Positions 24,833 to 34,969 of a stretch of DNA of 64,000 bases are shown here, in pieces (within the stretch, counting starts at the first letter, position 1; the number at the start of each line of letters is the position of its first letter). The notes beneath the pieces are model-generated. The model worked only from the letters and a program-made list of their open reading frames with translations. It ran no database searches and was not told the DNA's origin. The translations under genes and the position numbers were made by a program. Source of the DNA: Shimia sp. Alg240-R146 (GTDB taxonomy: Bacteria; Pseudomonadota; Alphaproteobacteria; Rhodobacterales; Rhodobacteraceae); contig NZ_CAMZOK010000003.1 in NCBI RefSeq assembly GCF_947331465.1, positions 1-64,000 of the forward strand. The letters run 5' to 3'.

Positions 24833-25729
24833 TCAGGACCGGCGCGCCAGAAACCGGCGGATGCGGCACGCAACATCAGCGGGCTGTTGGTGCAATATCC
24901 AATGATCTGCACCCGCCACTTCCTCGATGGTAAGATCGTCGCAATAGTCTTGGAGGCCGTCGTAGCTTTCCGGCAGGAGCGCGCTGTCATTCATTCCCCA
25001 AAGCAGCAGATGTGGCATGCTCACCCGCAGGGCGTCCTTGGGCAAGTCCGGCAACTCTTCTGGCGGGACCGGTTGTCCGGGTTTCGCGAGTTTCAAGGGC
25101 GAGGCGCGATACCAGTTGAGCATCGCACGCACCCCATCTACATCCCCCCACGCCCGACGATAGGCCTCTCGGCGGGCGGATGTCATCCAGCTCATGTCCA
25201 TGTCTTTGTTGAAGATTTCAAAAATCGCAGCGTGATTGTCGGCCACGAGGTCATGTTCTTTGCCCGGGGAGCGCAAGTCAGCGATATACTGGCTCGCCAC
25301 AGTTTGCGCCCCGCCTGCGGCCATGGCACGTTGGAACGGCCCCGGGTGCACGCCATTGGCAATTATCAGATTGGACACCAAAGCGGGGTGGCGAAACGCC
25401 AAACCATAAGCAACGGCCGAGCCCCAATCATGGCCAACCACAGCGGCAGCGGGCGCATCAGGACTGTAGTGGGCAATCACGGCAGCCGCGTCCTGCAACA
25501 AAGCGGGCAAGACATAGTCTTTGACCGTCTGTGGTTTCCAGCTTGCACCGAAACCGCGTTGATCGGGCGCGACACACAGAAAATCCTCCGCCAGATGCGG
25601 AATCAGGTCTGCGAATGCGCCAGAGTATTCGGGAAATCCGTGCAGGAACAACAGCAGCGGTGCGCCTGCCTCCCCGGCCACCAGCATGTTGAACTGCTGG
25701 CCGGAGATCATCAGTGTTTCGGTGCGCAT
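24833..25729 (-). CDS. Alpha/beta hydrolase, epoxide-hydrolase-like
   Basis: This 298-residue alpha/beta hydrolase has the oxyanion motif FLHGFPEYSGAF, the nucleophile elbow VVGHDWGSAVAY with Asp rather than Ser as nucleophile (the epoxide hydrolase/haloalkane dehalogenase subtype), and the histidine in GADHWILHQQP. The start at 25729 is 4 bases past the ligase stop; an ATG at 25744 overlapping the ligase is an alternative. The substrate is unknown. Confidence 0.85.
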   Translation of the reverse strand: MRTETLMISGQQFNMLVAGEAGAPLLLFLHGFPEYSGAFADLIPHLAEDFLCVAPDQRGFGASWKPQTVKDYVLPALLQDAAAVIAHYSPDAPAAAVVGHDWGSAVAYGLAFRHPALVSNLIIANGVHPGPFQRAMAAGGAQTVASQYIADLRSPGKEHDLVADNHAAIFEIFNKDMDMSWMTSARREAYRRAWGDVDGVRAMLNWYRASPLKLAKPGQPVPPEELPDLPKDALRVSMPHLLLWGMNDSALLPESYDGLQDYCDDLTIEEVAGADHWILHQQPADVACRIRRFLARRS

Positions 25730-25733
25730 GCCC

Positions 25734-27359
25734 TTAGGTGGCATCCGGCAGTTTGTGATCGCCAAACTGCTTGCGAAGGGTCAGCTTGGACACTTTGCCC
25801 GTCGCTGTCAGCGGCAGTTCCTCCACAAACACCACATCGTCCGGCAGCTGCCACGTGGCGAAATGTTCCTTGAGCATATCCATCAATTCACTGACCTCGG
25901 GCTTGCCCTCGGGCGCCGGCACCACAATCATCAGCGGGCGTTCGTCCCATTTCGGATGCGGCACCGCGATCACGGCGCAGTTCGCCACCTTGGGATGCGC
26001 CATCACTGTGTTTTCCAAATCCAACGACGAGATCCATTCGCCCCCCGATTTGATCAGATCCTTGGCGCGGTCGGTGATGGTCAGAAAGCCGTGCGTGTCA
26101 ATCGTGGCCACATCGCCGGTGCCAAACCAGCCTTCGGCATCAAAGGCGGTCTTGTTGGCCTCTTCGTTTTCAAAATATCCCGACGTGATCGCGTTGCCGC
26201 GCACATAAAGTTCACCTGCTGCCTCGCCATCATGTGGAAGGCGTTTGCCGTCCTCATCAACGATCTTGAGATCCACACCAAACACTCGACGACCCTGCTT
26301 GGACTTGATCGCGATGCGTTCCGCCATCGGCTTGTCATCGAGGTGATCTGGCAGGTTACCCTGCGTGCCGATCGGGCTCATCTCGGTCATGCCCCAAGCG
26401 TGACAAACGTTGACGTCGCTTTCTTCAAAGAACTGAATCATCGAGGCCGGTGCCGCAGAGCCACCAACAACCATATCGCCAAGCCCGTCAGGCATGCGGC
26501 CCTGTTTCGCGATCTCGCCCTGCAGGCCTAGCCAAACTGTCGGCACACCCCAGGCAGAGTAGACCTTTTCGGTGTCCATCAGGCGGAACAGGCTTTCACC
26601 ATCCAGCGCGCCCCCTGGGAAGATCAGCGAAGCCCCTGTGAGTGGCGCCGCATATGGAAGGCCCCAAGCGTTTACGTGAAATAGCGGCACAACTGGCAGG
26701 ATGCGTTTGCCCGGCTGCAAAGCCGTCGGCAACGACAGGCCCACCATCATCGCGTGCAACACAGTCGAGCGATGCGTATAAAGCGTGCCCTTGGGGTTGC
26801 CTGTGGTGCCGGATGTATAGCACAGGCCAGCGGCTGTATCTTCCGGCAGGTCCGGCCAGTCAAAGCTGTCGGATTGCCCGTCCAGCAATTCTTCATAGCA
26901 CAGGAAGTCACCTTCCGGCATGTGCGCGCGGTCGGTCATGACCACGACCTTCAAACCCGCGGGCCATTGATCGCGCAGTGCTGCCACAAGCGGCACAAAC
27001 GTTGTGTCCACGAACAACATCGTGTCGTTTGCATGGTTCACGATATATGTCATCTGCTCGGCTGACAGACGCGGGTTGATGGTGTGGCACACGCCACCAG
27101 CCCCGGAAATGGCATAGTAGAGTTCAAGATGGCGATATCCGTTCCACGCCAAAGTCGCGACACGATCGCCGGTCTGCATGCCGAGCGACGTGAGGCCATG
27201 CGCCAGTTTCGCCACGCGGCGGGCGGTGTCGGCATAGGTCTGGCGATGGATGTCGCCTTCGGTGCGCACCGAGACCACCTCGCTCAACGGGTGAATTTCT
27301 GCTGCGTAGCTGAGAATGTCCGCGATTTTAAGCGGACGCATCATCATGGAGCCTTGCAT
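25734..27359 (-). CDS. AMP-dependent acyl-CoA ligase (DmdB/long-chain acyl-CoA synthetase-like)
   Basis: This 541-residue adenylate-forming enzyme has the P-loop YTSGTTGNPKGTLYTHRS, GMTEMSP, GEWISSLDLEN and the C-terminal lysine in TGKVSKLTLRK. The N-terminus MRPLKIADILSYAAEIHP and internal features resemble methylmercaptopropionyl-CoA ligases (DmdB) of roseobacters, but medium/long-chain acyl-CoA synthetases look similar, so the substrate is open. GGAGG lies 8 bases before the first ATG. It is the first gene of a minus-strand cluster with a hydrolase and a nitronate-type oxidase. Confidence 0.88.
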   Translation of the reverse strand: MQGSMMMRPLKIADILSYAAEIHPLSEVVSVRTEGDIHRQTYADTARRVAKLAHGLTSLGMQTGDRVATLAWNGYRHLELYYAISGAGGVCHTINPRLSAEQMTYIVNHANDTMLFVDTTFVPLVAALRDQWPAGLKVVVMTDRAHMPEGDFLCYEELLDGQSDSFDWPDLPEDTAAGLCYTSGTTGNPKGTLYTHRSTVLHAMMVGLSLPTALQPGKRILPVVPLFHVNAWGLPYAAPLTGASLIFPGGALDGESLFRLMDTEKVYSAWGVPTVWLGLQGEIAKQGRMPDGLGDMVVGGSAAPASMIQFFEESDVNVCHAWGMTEMSPIGTQGNLPDHLDDKPMAERIAIKSKQGRRVFGVDLKIVDEDGKRLPHDGEAAGELYVRGNAITSGYFENEEANKTAFDAEGWFGTGDVATIDTHGFLTITDRAKDLIKSGGEWISSLDLENTVMAHPKVANCAVIAVPHPKWDERPLMIVVPAPEGKPEVSELMDMLKEHFATWQLPDDVVFVEELPLTATGKVSKLTLRKQFGDHKLPDAT

Positions 27360-27593
27360 TTCCGGCCCTCCCCTGCCTGAAAGATTCGAGTGGCGTGAAG
27401 CCTATGCCGGACTGCGCAAAAATCAAAAGCCCATATGCGTCATGCCGCAGCGTCGTGAAACCTGCGACTTTGGTCTGAGGCCGCATGACTTTGTGCCAAT
27501 GCGCACAGACAACGTGATCAGGCGCAAATTGCGCACAGGTGTCTTGCCCCCTAGCTTATGTGGCAAGCGAACAGATCTCAGAAAGGAAAAACG

Positions 27594-28505
27594 ATGTCGA
27601 TCCGACCCGTTTTGGAAACACGCAAAGCCGTGCCAGCGATGGAAGGTGCAGGGGTTAGTCTGCACCGTGCCTTTGGATTTCAGGATCCCGAGGAGCTCGA
27701 CCCGTTCCTGATGATGGACCATTTTCGCAACGATGACCCGCGCATGTATCAGGCCGGATTTCCGTGGCACCCTCATCGCGGCATTGAGACAATCACCTAT
27801 GTCATCGAAGGCGCGGTGGAGCATCAGGACAGCTTGGGCAACACCGGCAACCTAAAATCCGGCGATGTGCAATGGATGACTGCTGGTCGCGGCATTTTGC
27901 ATCAAGAGATGCCAACAGCAGACGCCAACGGCATGAATCACGGCTTTCAGCTTTGGGCCAACCTGCCGCGCGATTTGAAAATGACCGACCCGCGCTATCA
28001 GGATGTTGAGGGCCGCGAAATTCCCGAAATCATGGAAGACGACGGCACCAAAGTCCGCGTTATTATCGGCAAGTTCTGGGACCGCACCGGGCCTGTAGAT
28101 GGCATTGCAGCGGATCCGATGTTTTTGGACATCACCGTGCCGGCCGGCGTGAAGAAGACCTTTCCGGTCGACACGCGCCGCCGCGCCTTTGCTTATGTCT
28201 TTGAAGGGGCCGGGGCCTTTGCCGACGCAAGTCAGCCAAACGGCGTCCTGCTGGAAAAAGAAGTTGCAGGACAAGAGCTTAATATCCGCGACCTGAGCGG
28301 CGATCGGACATTGGTGCGCTTTGGAAACGGCGACGAGGTCACTGTGCAAGCGGGCGAAGAAGGCGTGCGGTTTTTGCTGATCTCGGGGCAACCCATTCAG
28401 GAACCTGTGGCGTGGCACGGGCCGATTGTGATGAACACACAGGCGGAGCTACAGCAGGCGTTTACCGAGCTGCGCAACGGCACATTCATTCAACCGGCGC
28501 ACTAG
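27594..28505 (+). CDS. Pirin family cupin protein
   Basis: This 303-residue double cupin has the pirin metal site FPWHPHRGIETITYVIEG (two histidines of the HxH pattern) and GRGILHQEMP, plus the C-terminal pirin domain. Pirins bind iron and some act as quercetinases or redox-linked regulators. AAAGGA lies about six bases before the chosen ATG. It is monocistronic on the plus strand, followed by a strong terminator, and divergent from the acyl-CoA ligase gene. Confidence 0.92.
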   Translation: MSIRPVLETRKAVPAMEGAGVSLHRAFGFQDPEELDPFLMMDHFRNDDPRMYQAGFPWHPHRGIETITYVIEGAVEHQDSLGNTGNLKSGDVQWMTAGRGILHQEMPTADANGMNHGFQLWANLPRDLKMTDPRYQDVEGREIPEIMEDDGTKVRVIIGKFWDRTGPVDGIAADPMFLDITVPAGVKKTFPVDTRRRAFAYVFEGAGAFADASQPNGVLLEKEVAGQELNIRDLSGDRTLVRFGNGDEVTVQAGEEGVRFLLISGQPIQEPVAWHGPIVMNTQAELQQAFTELRNGTFIQPAH

Positions 28506-28565
28506 AGCACCTGCCGTCGAATTGTGCTGCGACGTCGTCCGAGGATCCACAACCTGAAAACAAGG

Positions 28566-28594
28566 AAAAGCCGGGCATGTCGCCCGGCTTTTTT
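28566..28594 (+). terminator. Intrinsic terminator after the pirin gene
   Basis: GCCGGGC (28570-28576) and GCCCGGC (28582-28588) form a 7-bp GC stem with a 5-base loop, followed by six Ts (28589-28594). The four As before the stem could add pairs. It lies 65 bases after the pirin stop. Confidence 0.88.
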
Positions 28595-28669
28595 GCTTTC
28601 TCAGTACCTCAGAGCATTGCCCAGCAAAGGCTGAGCCAAGGGGGCTGGCCCCACTCTCTAATGTGCAGA

Positions 28670-31519
28670 CTACTCTGCGGCGTCAGCGTAATCCTCCATC
28701 GGCGGGCAGATGCACACCAGATTGCGGTCGCCATAGGCATTGTCCACGCGGTTGACCGGCGGCCAATACTTGTCCACCCGGAATGCGCCGGGCGGGAAAC
28801 ACCCCTGTTCGCGGCTATAAGGCCGGTCCCAGTCCTTCACGAGGTCTTCCATCGTGTGTGGCGCGTTGCGCAGCGGGTTGTTCTCTGCATCCATCTTGCC
28901 GTCCTCAATCGCGCGGATCTCTTCGCGGATCGCCAGCATCGCGTCGCAAAACCGGTCCAGCTCGGCCTTGTTTTCACTCTCTGTCGGCTCGATCATTAAC
29001 GTGCCGGCGACCGGCCAGCTCATGGTCGGGGCGTGAAACCCGCAATCCATCAAACGTTTGGCGATGTCATCGACGCTCACACCGGCACTGTCAGCAAAGG
29101 GGCGCGTGTCGATAATGCATTCATGCGCCACACGTCCTGTCGGTCCCTTATAAAGCACGTCAAATGCGCCTTCGAGACGCTTTGCGAGGTAGTTGGCGTT
29201 CAAAATCGCCACCCGCGTGGCCTGCGTAAGCCCTTCGCCCCCCATCAGCAGAACATAGGCCCAGCTGATCGGCAAAAGCGACGGCGACCCAAACGGGGCA
29301 GCCGACACCGGGCCTTCGGAACCGCCGGTCTCAGGATGGCCCGGAAGATGCGCCACCAGATGTGACTTCACGCCAATCGGCCCCATGCCAGGGCCACCGC
29401 CACCGTGCGGAATGCAAAAGGTCTTGTGCAGGTTGAGGTGGCTCACGTCGCCCCCCACATCACCGGGTCTCGAAAGCCCGACCATTGCGTTCAGGTTGGC
29501 CCCGTCAATATAGACCTGTCCGCCGTATTCATGGGTGATGTCACAGACTTCATGCACAGTCTTTTCAAACACGCCATGCGTGGACGGATAGGTGATCATG
29601 CAACCTGCCAGATCGTCTTTGAATTTCTCCGCTTTGGCGCGGAAATCTTCCAGATCGATGTCACCGTTGTCGGCTGTCTGCACCGGCACAACTTTCCATC
29701 CCACCATCTGCGCCGACGCCGGATTGGTGCCATGTGCGCTCATTGGGATGAGACAGATATTGCGGTGCCCTTCGCCACGCGCGCGATGATAAGCGGCAAT
29801 CGTCAACAGGCCGGCATATTCACCCTGTGCGCCGGAATTTGGCTGCATCGAAATCGCGTCATAGCCGGTGATCTGACACAGCTTGTCACTCAGATCGCCA
29901 ATCAGCTCTTCATAGCCCTGCGCCTGATCTTTCGGAACGAACGGGTGCATGAGCGAGAACTCACGCCAACTGACCGGCATCATCTCAACCGCCGCGTTCA
30001 GCTTCATCGTACAGGACCCCAGCGGGATCATCGCGCGATCCAGCGCCAGATCCCGATCAGCCAGACGGCGCATATAGCGCATCATCTCTGTCTCGGCGCG
30101 GTTCATGTGGAAAATCGGGTGATCCAGATATCCGCTTTCGCGCACCAAAGCATCCGGGATGCGATATTCCGGTTCAAAATCGTCGTCTTTGCGGTCAATG
30201 CCAAACGCACGCCAGACCCGTTCAATCGTGGCCGGACGGCAGGCTTCGTCGAGCGAAATCCCCACTTTGGTTTTGCCAACGCGCCGCAGGTTGATGCCTT
30301 CTTGCACCGCGGCCTGCAAAACGCCGCGCTGCAACAGCCCGACATCCACAGTGATCGTGTCAAAATAGACGTCCGGCTCCACAACAAAGCCCGCCTCTTG
30401 CAAGCCTTTGGCCAGCCTTACGGTCTTGCGATGAATGCGCTGCGCAATCGCCTTGAGGCCCTTTGGCCCATGAAAAACACCATACATTGACGCCATAACA
30501 GCCAACAAAGCCTGCGCCGTACAGACGTTTGAGTTGGCTTTTTCGCGGCGGATGTGCTGCTCGCGGGTCTGAAGCGACAGGCGGTAGGCGCGGTTGCCAT
30601 GGCTGTCGATGCTGACGCCAATAATACGCCCTGGCATCGCCCGTTTATAAGCGTCGCGACAGGCCATATAAGCCGCGTGCGGCCCACCATACCCCAACGG
30701 AACCCCAAACCGTTGCGTGCTGCCCACAGCAATATCCGCACCCATCGCGCCCGGCTCTTTCAAGAGCGTCAGCGCCAAAATATCGGCCGCCACAATGCCA
30801 ATCGCTTTGTGCTCATGCAGAGCAGCAATTTCGGACGTGAAGTCGCGCACATGGCCATAGGTGCCGGGATACTGAAAAATCGCCCCAAACACTTTGTCGG
30901 CTTCCAGATCATCGGGGTTGCCAACGATCACCTCGATATCCAACGGCGCGGCGCGGGTCTGAATCACAGCGATATTTTGCGGATGACAGTTTTCGTCCAC
31001 AAAGAACGCCTTAGCCTTGGATTTCGCCCCCCGCTTCGCCATGGTCATCGCTTCGGCGCAAGCCGTGGATTCATCCAAAAGCGATGCGTTGGCGACTTCC
31101 AAACCGGTCAGGTCGCTCACCATCGTCTGATAGTTCAACAGGGCTTCAAGGCGGCCCTGCGAAATCTCAGGCTGATAAGGCGTATAGGCCGTGTACCACG
31201 CCGGATTTTCAAGGATGTTGCGCTGGATCGCAGGTGGCGTCACCGTGCCGTAATACCCCTGCCCGATCAGGCTGGTCAGAACTTTGTTCTTGCCCGCGAC
31301 CTCATGCATGTGGCGTATCAATTCGCGCTCTGACAAGGGGCGCCCAAAGTCGAGCGGCTCTTTTTGGCGGATGCTATCGGGCAACGTCTGCCCCATCAGA
31401 TCCTCAAGATCACTGGCGCCGATCACATCCAACATTTCCGCCATTTCCTCGGGCGACGGGCCGATGTGGCGGCGATTGGCAAAATCATACGGCAGATAGT
31501 CCGTTGGCGTGAAGGTCAT
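28670..31519 (-). CDS. gcvP: Glycine dehydrogenase (decarboxylating), P-protein
   Basis: This 949-residue P-protein is the PLP-dependent decarboxylase of the glycine cleavage system and transfers aminomethyl to the lipoylated GcvH. The PLP lysine lies in [18 protein letters not shown]. The long single-chain form, with fused N and C halves, is of normal length. The N-terminus reads [20 protein letters not shown] as in orthologues. It is the third gene of gcvT-gcvH-gcvP on the minus strand, separated from gcvH by about 190 bases. Confidence 0.97.
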   Translation of the reverse strand: MTFTPTDYLPYDFANRRHIGPSPEEMAEMLDVIGASDLEDLMGQTLPDSIRQKEPLDFGRPLSERELIRHMHEVAGKNKVLTSLIGQGYYGTVTPPAIQRNILENPAWYTAYTPYQPEISQGRLEALLNYQTMVSDLTGLEVANASLLDESTACAEAMTMAKRGAKSKAKAFFVDENCHPQNIAVIQTRAAPLDIEVIVGNPDDLEADKVFGAIFQYPGTYGHVRDFTSEIAALHEHKAIGIVAADILALTLLKEPGAMGADIAVGSTQRFGVPLGYGGPHAAYMACRDAYKRAMPGRIIGVSIDSHGNRAYRLSLQTREQHIRREKANSNVCTAQALLAVMASMYGVFHGPKGLKAIAQRIHRKTVRLAKGLQEAGFVVEPDVYFDTITVDVGLLQRGVLQAAVQEGINLRRVGKTKVGISLDEACRPATIERVWRAFGIDRKDDDFEPEYRIPDALVRESGYLDHPIFHMNRAETEMMRYMRRLADRDLALDRAMIPLGSCTMKLNAAVEMMPVSWREFSLMHPFVPKDQAQGYEELIGDLSDKLCQITGYDAISMQPNSGAQGEYAGLLTIAAYHRARGEGHRNICLIPMSAHGTNPASAQMVGWKVVPVQTADNGDIDLEDFRAKAEKFKDDLAGCMITYPSTHGVFEKTVHEVCDITHEYGGQVYIDGANLNAMVGLSRPGDVGGDVSHLNLHKTFCIPHGGGGPGMGPIGVKSHLVAHLPGHPETGGSEGPVSAAPFGSPSLLPISWAYVLLMGGEGLTQATRVAILNANYLAKRLEGAFDVLYKGPTGRVAHECIIDTRPFADSAGVSVDDIAKRLMDCGFHAPTMSWPVAGTLMIEPTESENKAELDRFCDAMLAIREEIRAIEDGKMDAENNPLRNAPHTMEDLVKDWDRPYSREQGCFPPGAFRVDKYWPPVNRVDNAYGDRNLVCICPPMEDYADAAE

Positions 31520-31710
31520 GTGTTCCTCCTAGAGCAGCTTGGCGGCGATACCGCACAGAAAAGATATGTCCCAAAGCATGATACGGGCGGCGCCCGGCCT
31601 TGGGAGAGAGAGGCGCCCTGCCCGCTATGTGGGTTAAGGCGCGGCCCGACCTGTCAGTCGGGTCAAAATTCTTGACCGTCGCCTCGGGCTTTGAGACGAC
31701 TGTCGCTGGC
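31520..31710. other. gcvH-gcvP spacer with hairpin
   Basis: No gene is seen. CCCGAC (31645-31650) pairs with GTCGGG (31657-31662) around a 6-base loop, and a GGCGCC palindrome region lies nearby. The composition resembles the palindromic element between GAPDH and arsJ. It may be a dispersed repeat or an mRNA-processing element lowering gcvP relative to gcvTH. Confidence 0.5.
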
Positions 31711-32070
31711 TTACCCGATGAAGGTTTTGTAGGCAGCTTCGTCCATATAATCGTCCATCTGGCTCAGCTCGGATGGCTTGATCTTGAAGAACCATGCTTC
31801 AACCATCGGATCGTCGTTGACCTTGCCAGGCTCATCCACGAGCGGGCTGTTCACTTCGACGATTTCACCATCCAGCGGCGCCAGAATATCGCTGGCCGCT
31901 TTGACCGACTCGATCACGCAGACTTCTTCGTCTTTGGTGACCTCGGTGCCTTCTTCCGGCAGTTCGATAAACACCACATCGCCCAGCTGTTCGCTGGCGT
32001 GATCGGTGATGCCCACCACAACCACATCACCTTCGACACGCAGCCATTCGTGTTCTTCCGTGAATTTCAT
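31711..32070 (-). CDS. gcvH: Glycine cleavage system H protein
   Basis: This 119-residue lipoyl carrier protein has the lipoylated lysine K57 in ESVKAASDIL. It begins MKFTEEHEWLRVEGD, as in orthologues. It shuttles the aminomethyl group between GcvP and GcvT. It lies 18 bases downstream of gcvT in the same operon under the glycine riboswitch. Confidence 0.97.
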   Translation of the reverse strand: MKFTEEHEWLRVEGDVVVVGITDHASEQLGDVVFIELPEEGTEVTKDEEVCVIESVKAASDILAPLDGEIVEVNSPLVDEPGKVNDDPMVEAWFFKIKPSELSQMDDYMDEAAYKTFIG

Positions 32071-32088
32071 TGCTTGCTCTCCTGTTGC

Positions 32089-33213
32089 TCAACGTTTGAA
32101 ATTGGCAGGCACCAGCGGCATCTTTGCCACCGTGACGGGCAAACGTTTGCCCCGCACCTCACCAAAAAGTTCCGTGCCGACAGCCGCTTGTGCGGCGCCG
32201 ACATATCCCATAGCCACTGGCCCCTCATATGTGGGTCCAAACCCACCCGAGGTCACCTCACCGATAGGATCACCACCCTCACCGGCGGCAAAAATCTGGG
32301 TTCCGGCCCGCATTGGCGCACGTCCTTGTGGCACCAGACCGACCCGCTTGCGCGCCACTCCTTCGGCCAGATCCCCAAAGATCCGATCTGCCCCGGGAAA
32401 GCCCCCGGCGCGGTCACCATCAGCACGACGCACCTTCTGGATCGCCCAGATCAGACCAGCTTCAATCGGGGATGTTGAGGCATCGATGTCATTACCGTAA
32501 AGGCACAGCCCGGCCTCCAGCCGCAAGCTGTCGCGCGCGCCAAGACCGATGGGTTCGACCTCATCCATGTCCAACAGCGCCTTCGCCAACGCTTCGGCCT
32601 GTGCATCAGGCACCGAAATCTCATAGCCATCCTCGCCGGTGTAGCCCGACCGGCTGACCCAGCAGTCTGCGCCCGCCAATTCGATCGTCGCGACGTCCAT
32701 AAACGTCATCTCGGCCACCGCGGGATTGAGCCGCGCCAAGGCCGCTTCTGCCGCTGGTCCCTGCAACGCAATCAACGCACGATCCGCGATGACTTCGACA
32801 GTGACCGCGGGCTCCAGTGCCGCCTTCATGCGCGCGATGTCTGCGTCTTTGCAGGCCGCATTGACCACCACGAACAGGTGATCACCGCGATTGGCAAACA
32901 TCAGATCGTCTTCGATGCCACCACCACCGTTGGTAAAAAGCCCATAGCGTTGCCGGGCTTCACCAAGACCTTGCACGTCCATCGGCACCAATGTTTCGAA
33001 CGCCTTTGCTACAGCGCCATAGCTCTCGCCGCGCAGGATCACCTGCCCCATGTGACTGACGTCAAACAGACCAGCCTGCGCACGGCAATGCAGATGTTCC
33101 TTCATCACGCCCAGCGCATATTGCACCGGCATGTCATAGCCCGCAAACGGCACCATTTTCGCGCCAAGTGCGACGTGCAAATCGAATAGTGGTGTGCGGC
33201 TCAACTCACCCAT
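32089..33213 (-). CDS. gcvT: Aminomethyltransferase (glycine cleavage T protein)
   Basis: This 374-residue folate-dependent enzyme starts MGELSRTPLFDLHVALGAKMVPFAGYDMPVQY, as in orthologues, with a DVSHMGQ segment and the C-terminal barrel GYVGAAQAAVGTELFGEVRGK. It releases ammonia and forms methylene-tetrahydrofolate. GGAGG lies 8 bases before the chosen ATG at 33213; a longer frame runs upstream but is not needed. It is the first gene behind the tandem glycine riboswitch. Confidence 0.96.
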   Translation of the reverse strand: MGELSRTPLFDLHVALGAKMVPFAGYDMPVQYALGVMKEHLHCRAQAGLFDVSHMGQVILRGESYGAVAKAFETLVPMDVQGLGEARQRYGLFTNGGGGIEDDLMFANRGDHLFVVVNAACKDADIARMKAALEPAVTVEVIADRALIALQGPAAEAALARLNPAVAEMTFMDVATIELAGADCWVSRSGYTGEDGYEISVPDAQAEALAKALLDMDEVEPIGLGARDSLRLEAGLCLYGNDIDASTSPIEAGLIWAIQKVRRADGDRAGGFPGADRIFGDLAEGVARKRVGLVPQGRAPMRAGTQIFAAGEGGDPIGEVTSGGFGPTYEGPVAMGYVGAAQAAVGTELFGEVRGKRLPVTVAKMPLVPANFKR

Positions 33214-33312
33214 GACAGCGCCCTCCGTTTTTCCGGTGGCGTCCATGGTGCAGCCCACAGAACACATCCGGCATCCTCAGTCCGCACGAGGGACTCCCCC
33301 CAATGCGCGCGA

Positions 33313-33477
33313 TGCCCCCTCTGTCCTTTGGCCTGAGATCGTTATCCCTTCGGCGGACGCCATCTGACGCCTCTCTCCAGAGTGTGTTTAGCGATAAATC
33401 GGTCCTTGCGGCCTGAGAGTTTCCGGGGCGGTTGCTCCTTCGGCACCGGACACGTCCGGTTCTCCCGATTCACCTAT
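33313..33477 (-). promoter_or_regulatory. Tandem glycine riboswitch
   Basis: On the minus strand, upstream of gcvT, two consecutive glycine aptamers are recognisable. The first has CGGGAGA...GCCGAAGGAGCAA...GGAAACTCTCAGGC...AAGGACCG. The second has CTGGAGAGAGG...CGCCGAAGGGATAA...ATCTCAGGC...AAAGGACAGAGGGG. The space to gcvT contains an AGTCC/GGACT hairpin (about 33280-33297) that may serve as expression platform. Glycine binding normally switches gcvTHP on. Confidence 0.92.
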
Positions 33478-33541
33478 GTTTTAGAACGTAGTCTGCGCCT
33501 TCCCGTCTGACAAGCGCATTTTATCGCGCCTTCACAGAAGG

Positions 33542-33988
33542 TTATGCTGGTCGGCATTGCGGTGTCAGCAAAGTGGCCAGTGCGTCGTTACCACAAACCA
33601 GGGTATCAAGAGTGACTTGATCAAGCCGCGCATAGAACACATCCAGCGCTTCTGTCAGTGCGACGCGCAGCCGACAGGCATCAACCAACGGGCACGAATT
33701 GTCGACGTCCGCGAAACACTCTGCCAAAGGCACCGGAGCCTCCATCGTGCGGAAAATGTCCCCGATTTCGATCTCCGCAGCGGGGCGGGCCAACTCAAGC
33801 CCGCCATTGCGGCCCCGTTGGGTGTGCAAAACACCCATCTGCGCCAGTTGATTGATCACCTGCGCCAAGTGGTTTTCCGACGCGTTGCAGCGCTGCGCAA
33901 TCTCGTGCTTCGTGACCAACCGGCCGTGATTCACGGCACAGAACATCAGAACTCTGATCGCGATATTTGTTCGTTTTGTGATGCGCAC
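33542..33988 (-). CDS. Rrf2 family Fe-S transcriptional regulator (NsrR/RirA-like)
   Basis: This 148-residue winged-helix regulator has the typical start (V)RITKRTNIAIRVLMFCA and three cysteines in ECFADVDNSCPLVDACRL with spacing C-x7-C-x5-C, expected to ligate an iron-sulfur cluster. The spacing occurs in both NsrR (nitric oxide) and RirA (iron), so the signal cannot be assigned by eye. The GTG at 33988 matches the family start but lacks a clear ribosome site; an ATG at 34054 would add 22 residues. It is divergent from the neighbouring cyclotransferase-like gene. Confidence 0.85.
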   Translation of the reverse strand: MRITKRTNIAIRVLMFCAVNHGRLVTKHEIAQRCNASENHLAQVINQLAQMGVLHTQRGRNGGLELARPAAEIEIGDIFRTMEAPVPLAECFADVDNSCPLVDACRLRVALTEALDVFYARLDQVTLDTLVCGNDALATLLTPQCRPA

Positions 33989-34082
33989 AGGGCTGGCCAA
34001 TTTTGCTTCAAGTCTCCCTGTTTTGACCAATTCCCGCACAAGTGGCATTGACATGGATCAACGGTTCAGACGACATGCCGCC

Positions 34083-34652
34083 ATGACAGCCCATTATTTC
34101 TTCGGCTACGGCAGCCTTGTAAACAGACGCACACATGCTTTTGAGGACGCACACCCTGCGCAGCTTTCGGGCTGGAAACGCGCTTGGGTTGCGACCGATC
34201 TGCGTCCCTTTGCCTTCCTGAGCGCCGAGCCTGACGCGACCAGCACCATTGACGGGCTGATTGCCCATGTTCCCAACGACGACTGGGCAACGCTGGATGA
34301 ACGGGAATTTGCCTACGACCGGTTTGACGCTGGTGCGTCGGTTTCCCACCCTAGAACCGACCCGCTGCAAATCGCCGTCTACTCTGTCTCATCAGAGCAC
34401 CGAATTGCGCCCTCCACACCGCAAAAAATTCTGCTGAGCTATATCGACGTCGTGGTGCAGGGCTATCTTGCTGTCTTTGGCGAGGCCGGCGTCGAAGCCT
34501 TTTTTGCGACAACAGATGGCTGGACCGCGCAGGTCATCGATGATCGTGCCACGCCGGTTTATCCGCGGCACCAGACCCTGACCGCCGCAGAAACGACATT
34601 GGTCGACGACCTTCTCGCAACAACCGGCGCGACGCGCCGTCCGGCGCCCTAG
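34083..34652 (+). CDS. Gamma-glutamylcyclotransferase-like (AIG2/GGCT fold) protein
   Basis: This 189-residue protein begins with HYFFGYGSLVNRRTH, the GYGSL substrate loop of the GGCT fold, followed by a LDEREFAYDRFD segment that may supply the catalytic glutamate. Such enzymes split gamma-glutamyl amides, including glutathione fragments, with formation of 5-oxoproline. The start at 34083 is chosen by homology; an in-frame ATG at 34053 is possible, and neither has a strong ribosome site. It is divergent from the Rrf2 regulator. Confidence 0.75.
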   Translation: MTAHYFFGYGSLVNRRTHAFEDAHPAQLSGWKRAWVATDLRPFAFLSAEPDATSTIDGLIAHVPNDDWATLDEREFAYDRFDAGASVSHPRTDPLQIAVYSVSSEHRIAPSTPQKILLSYIDVVVQGYLAVFGEAGVEAFFATTDGWTAQVIDDRATPVYPRHQTLTAAETTLVDDLLATTGATRRPAP

Positions 34653-34969
34653 GGCTCTCGTCCGTCTGACAAGCACAGCGTCTGAAAGAGTCCGCGCTCG
34701 CGGGTCCATGCGCTTCTTATGCGCGATGCCGCACGACACGCCCCCCAAAAAGCCAATAAAATCAGATGTTTTTGCGCGCCGGTCGATCGGGCGGGGCTAA
34801 GCCAACAGAAGGTTTACGGACCGCTTACGCAGTGCCCTTTTCGCCATGCGATTTGGCCTCACGTCGCTCCTCAGATCAATTTTTTGCGATTTTGATCCCA
34901 ATTCAAAAAATCTACGTAACTATCGTGATATGATAAAATATCGATTTTTTAAACCGACGGAGAGGTCTC
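34653..34969. other. Intergenic stretch before the Tat-exported hydrolase gene
   Basis: No gene is seen. The last 100 bases become AT-rich, unlike most of the window, and probably hold the promoter of the following gene: a GATAT/ATATC repeat with AT-rich core lies at about 34926-34944, just before the GGAGAGG ribosome site at 34959-34965. Confidence 0.45.
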
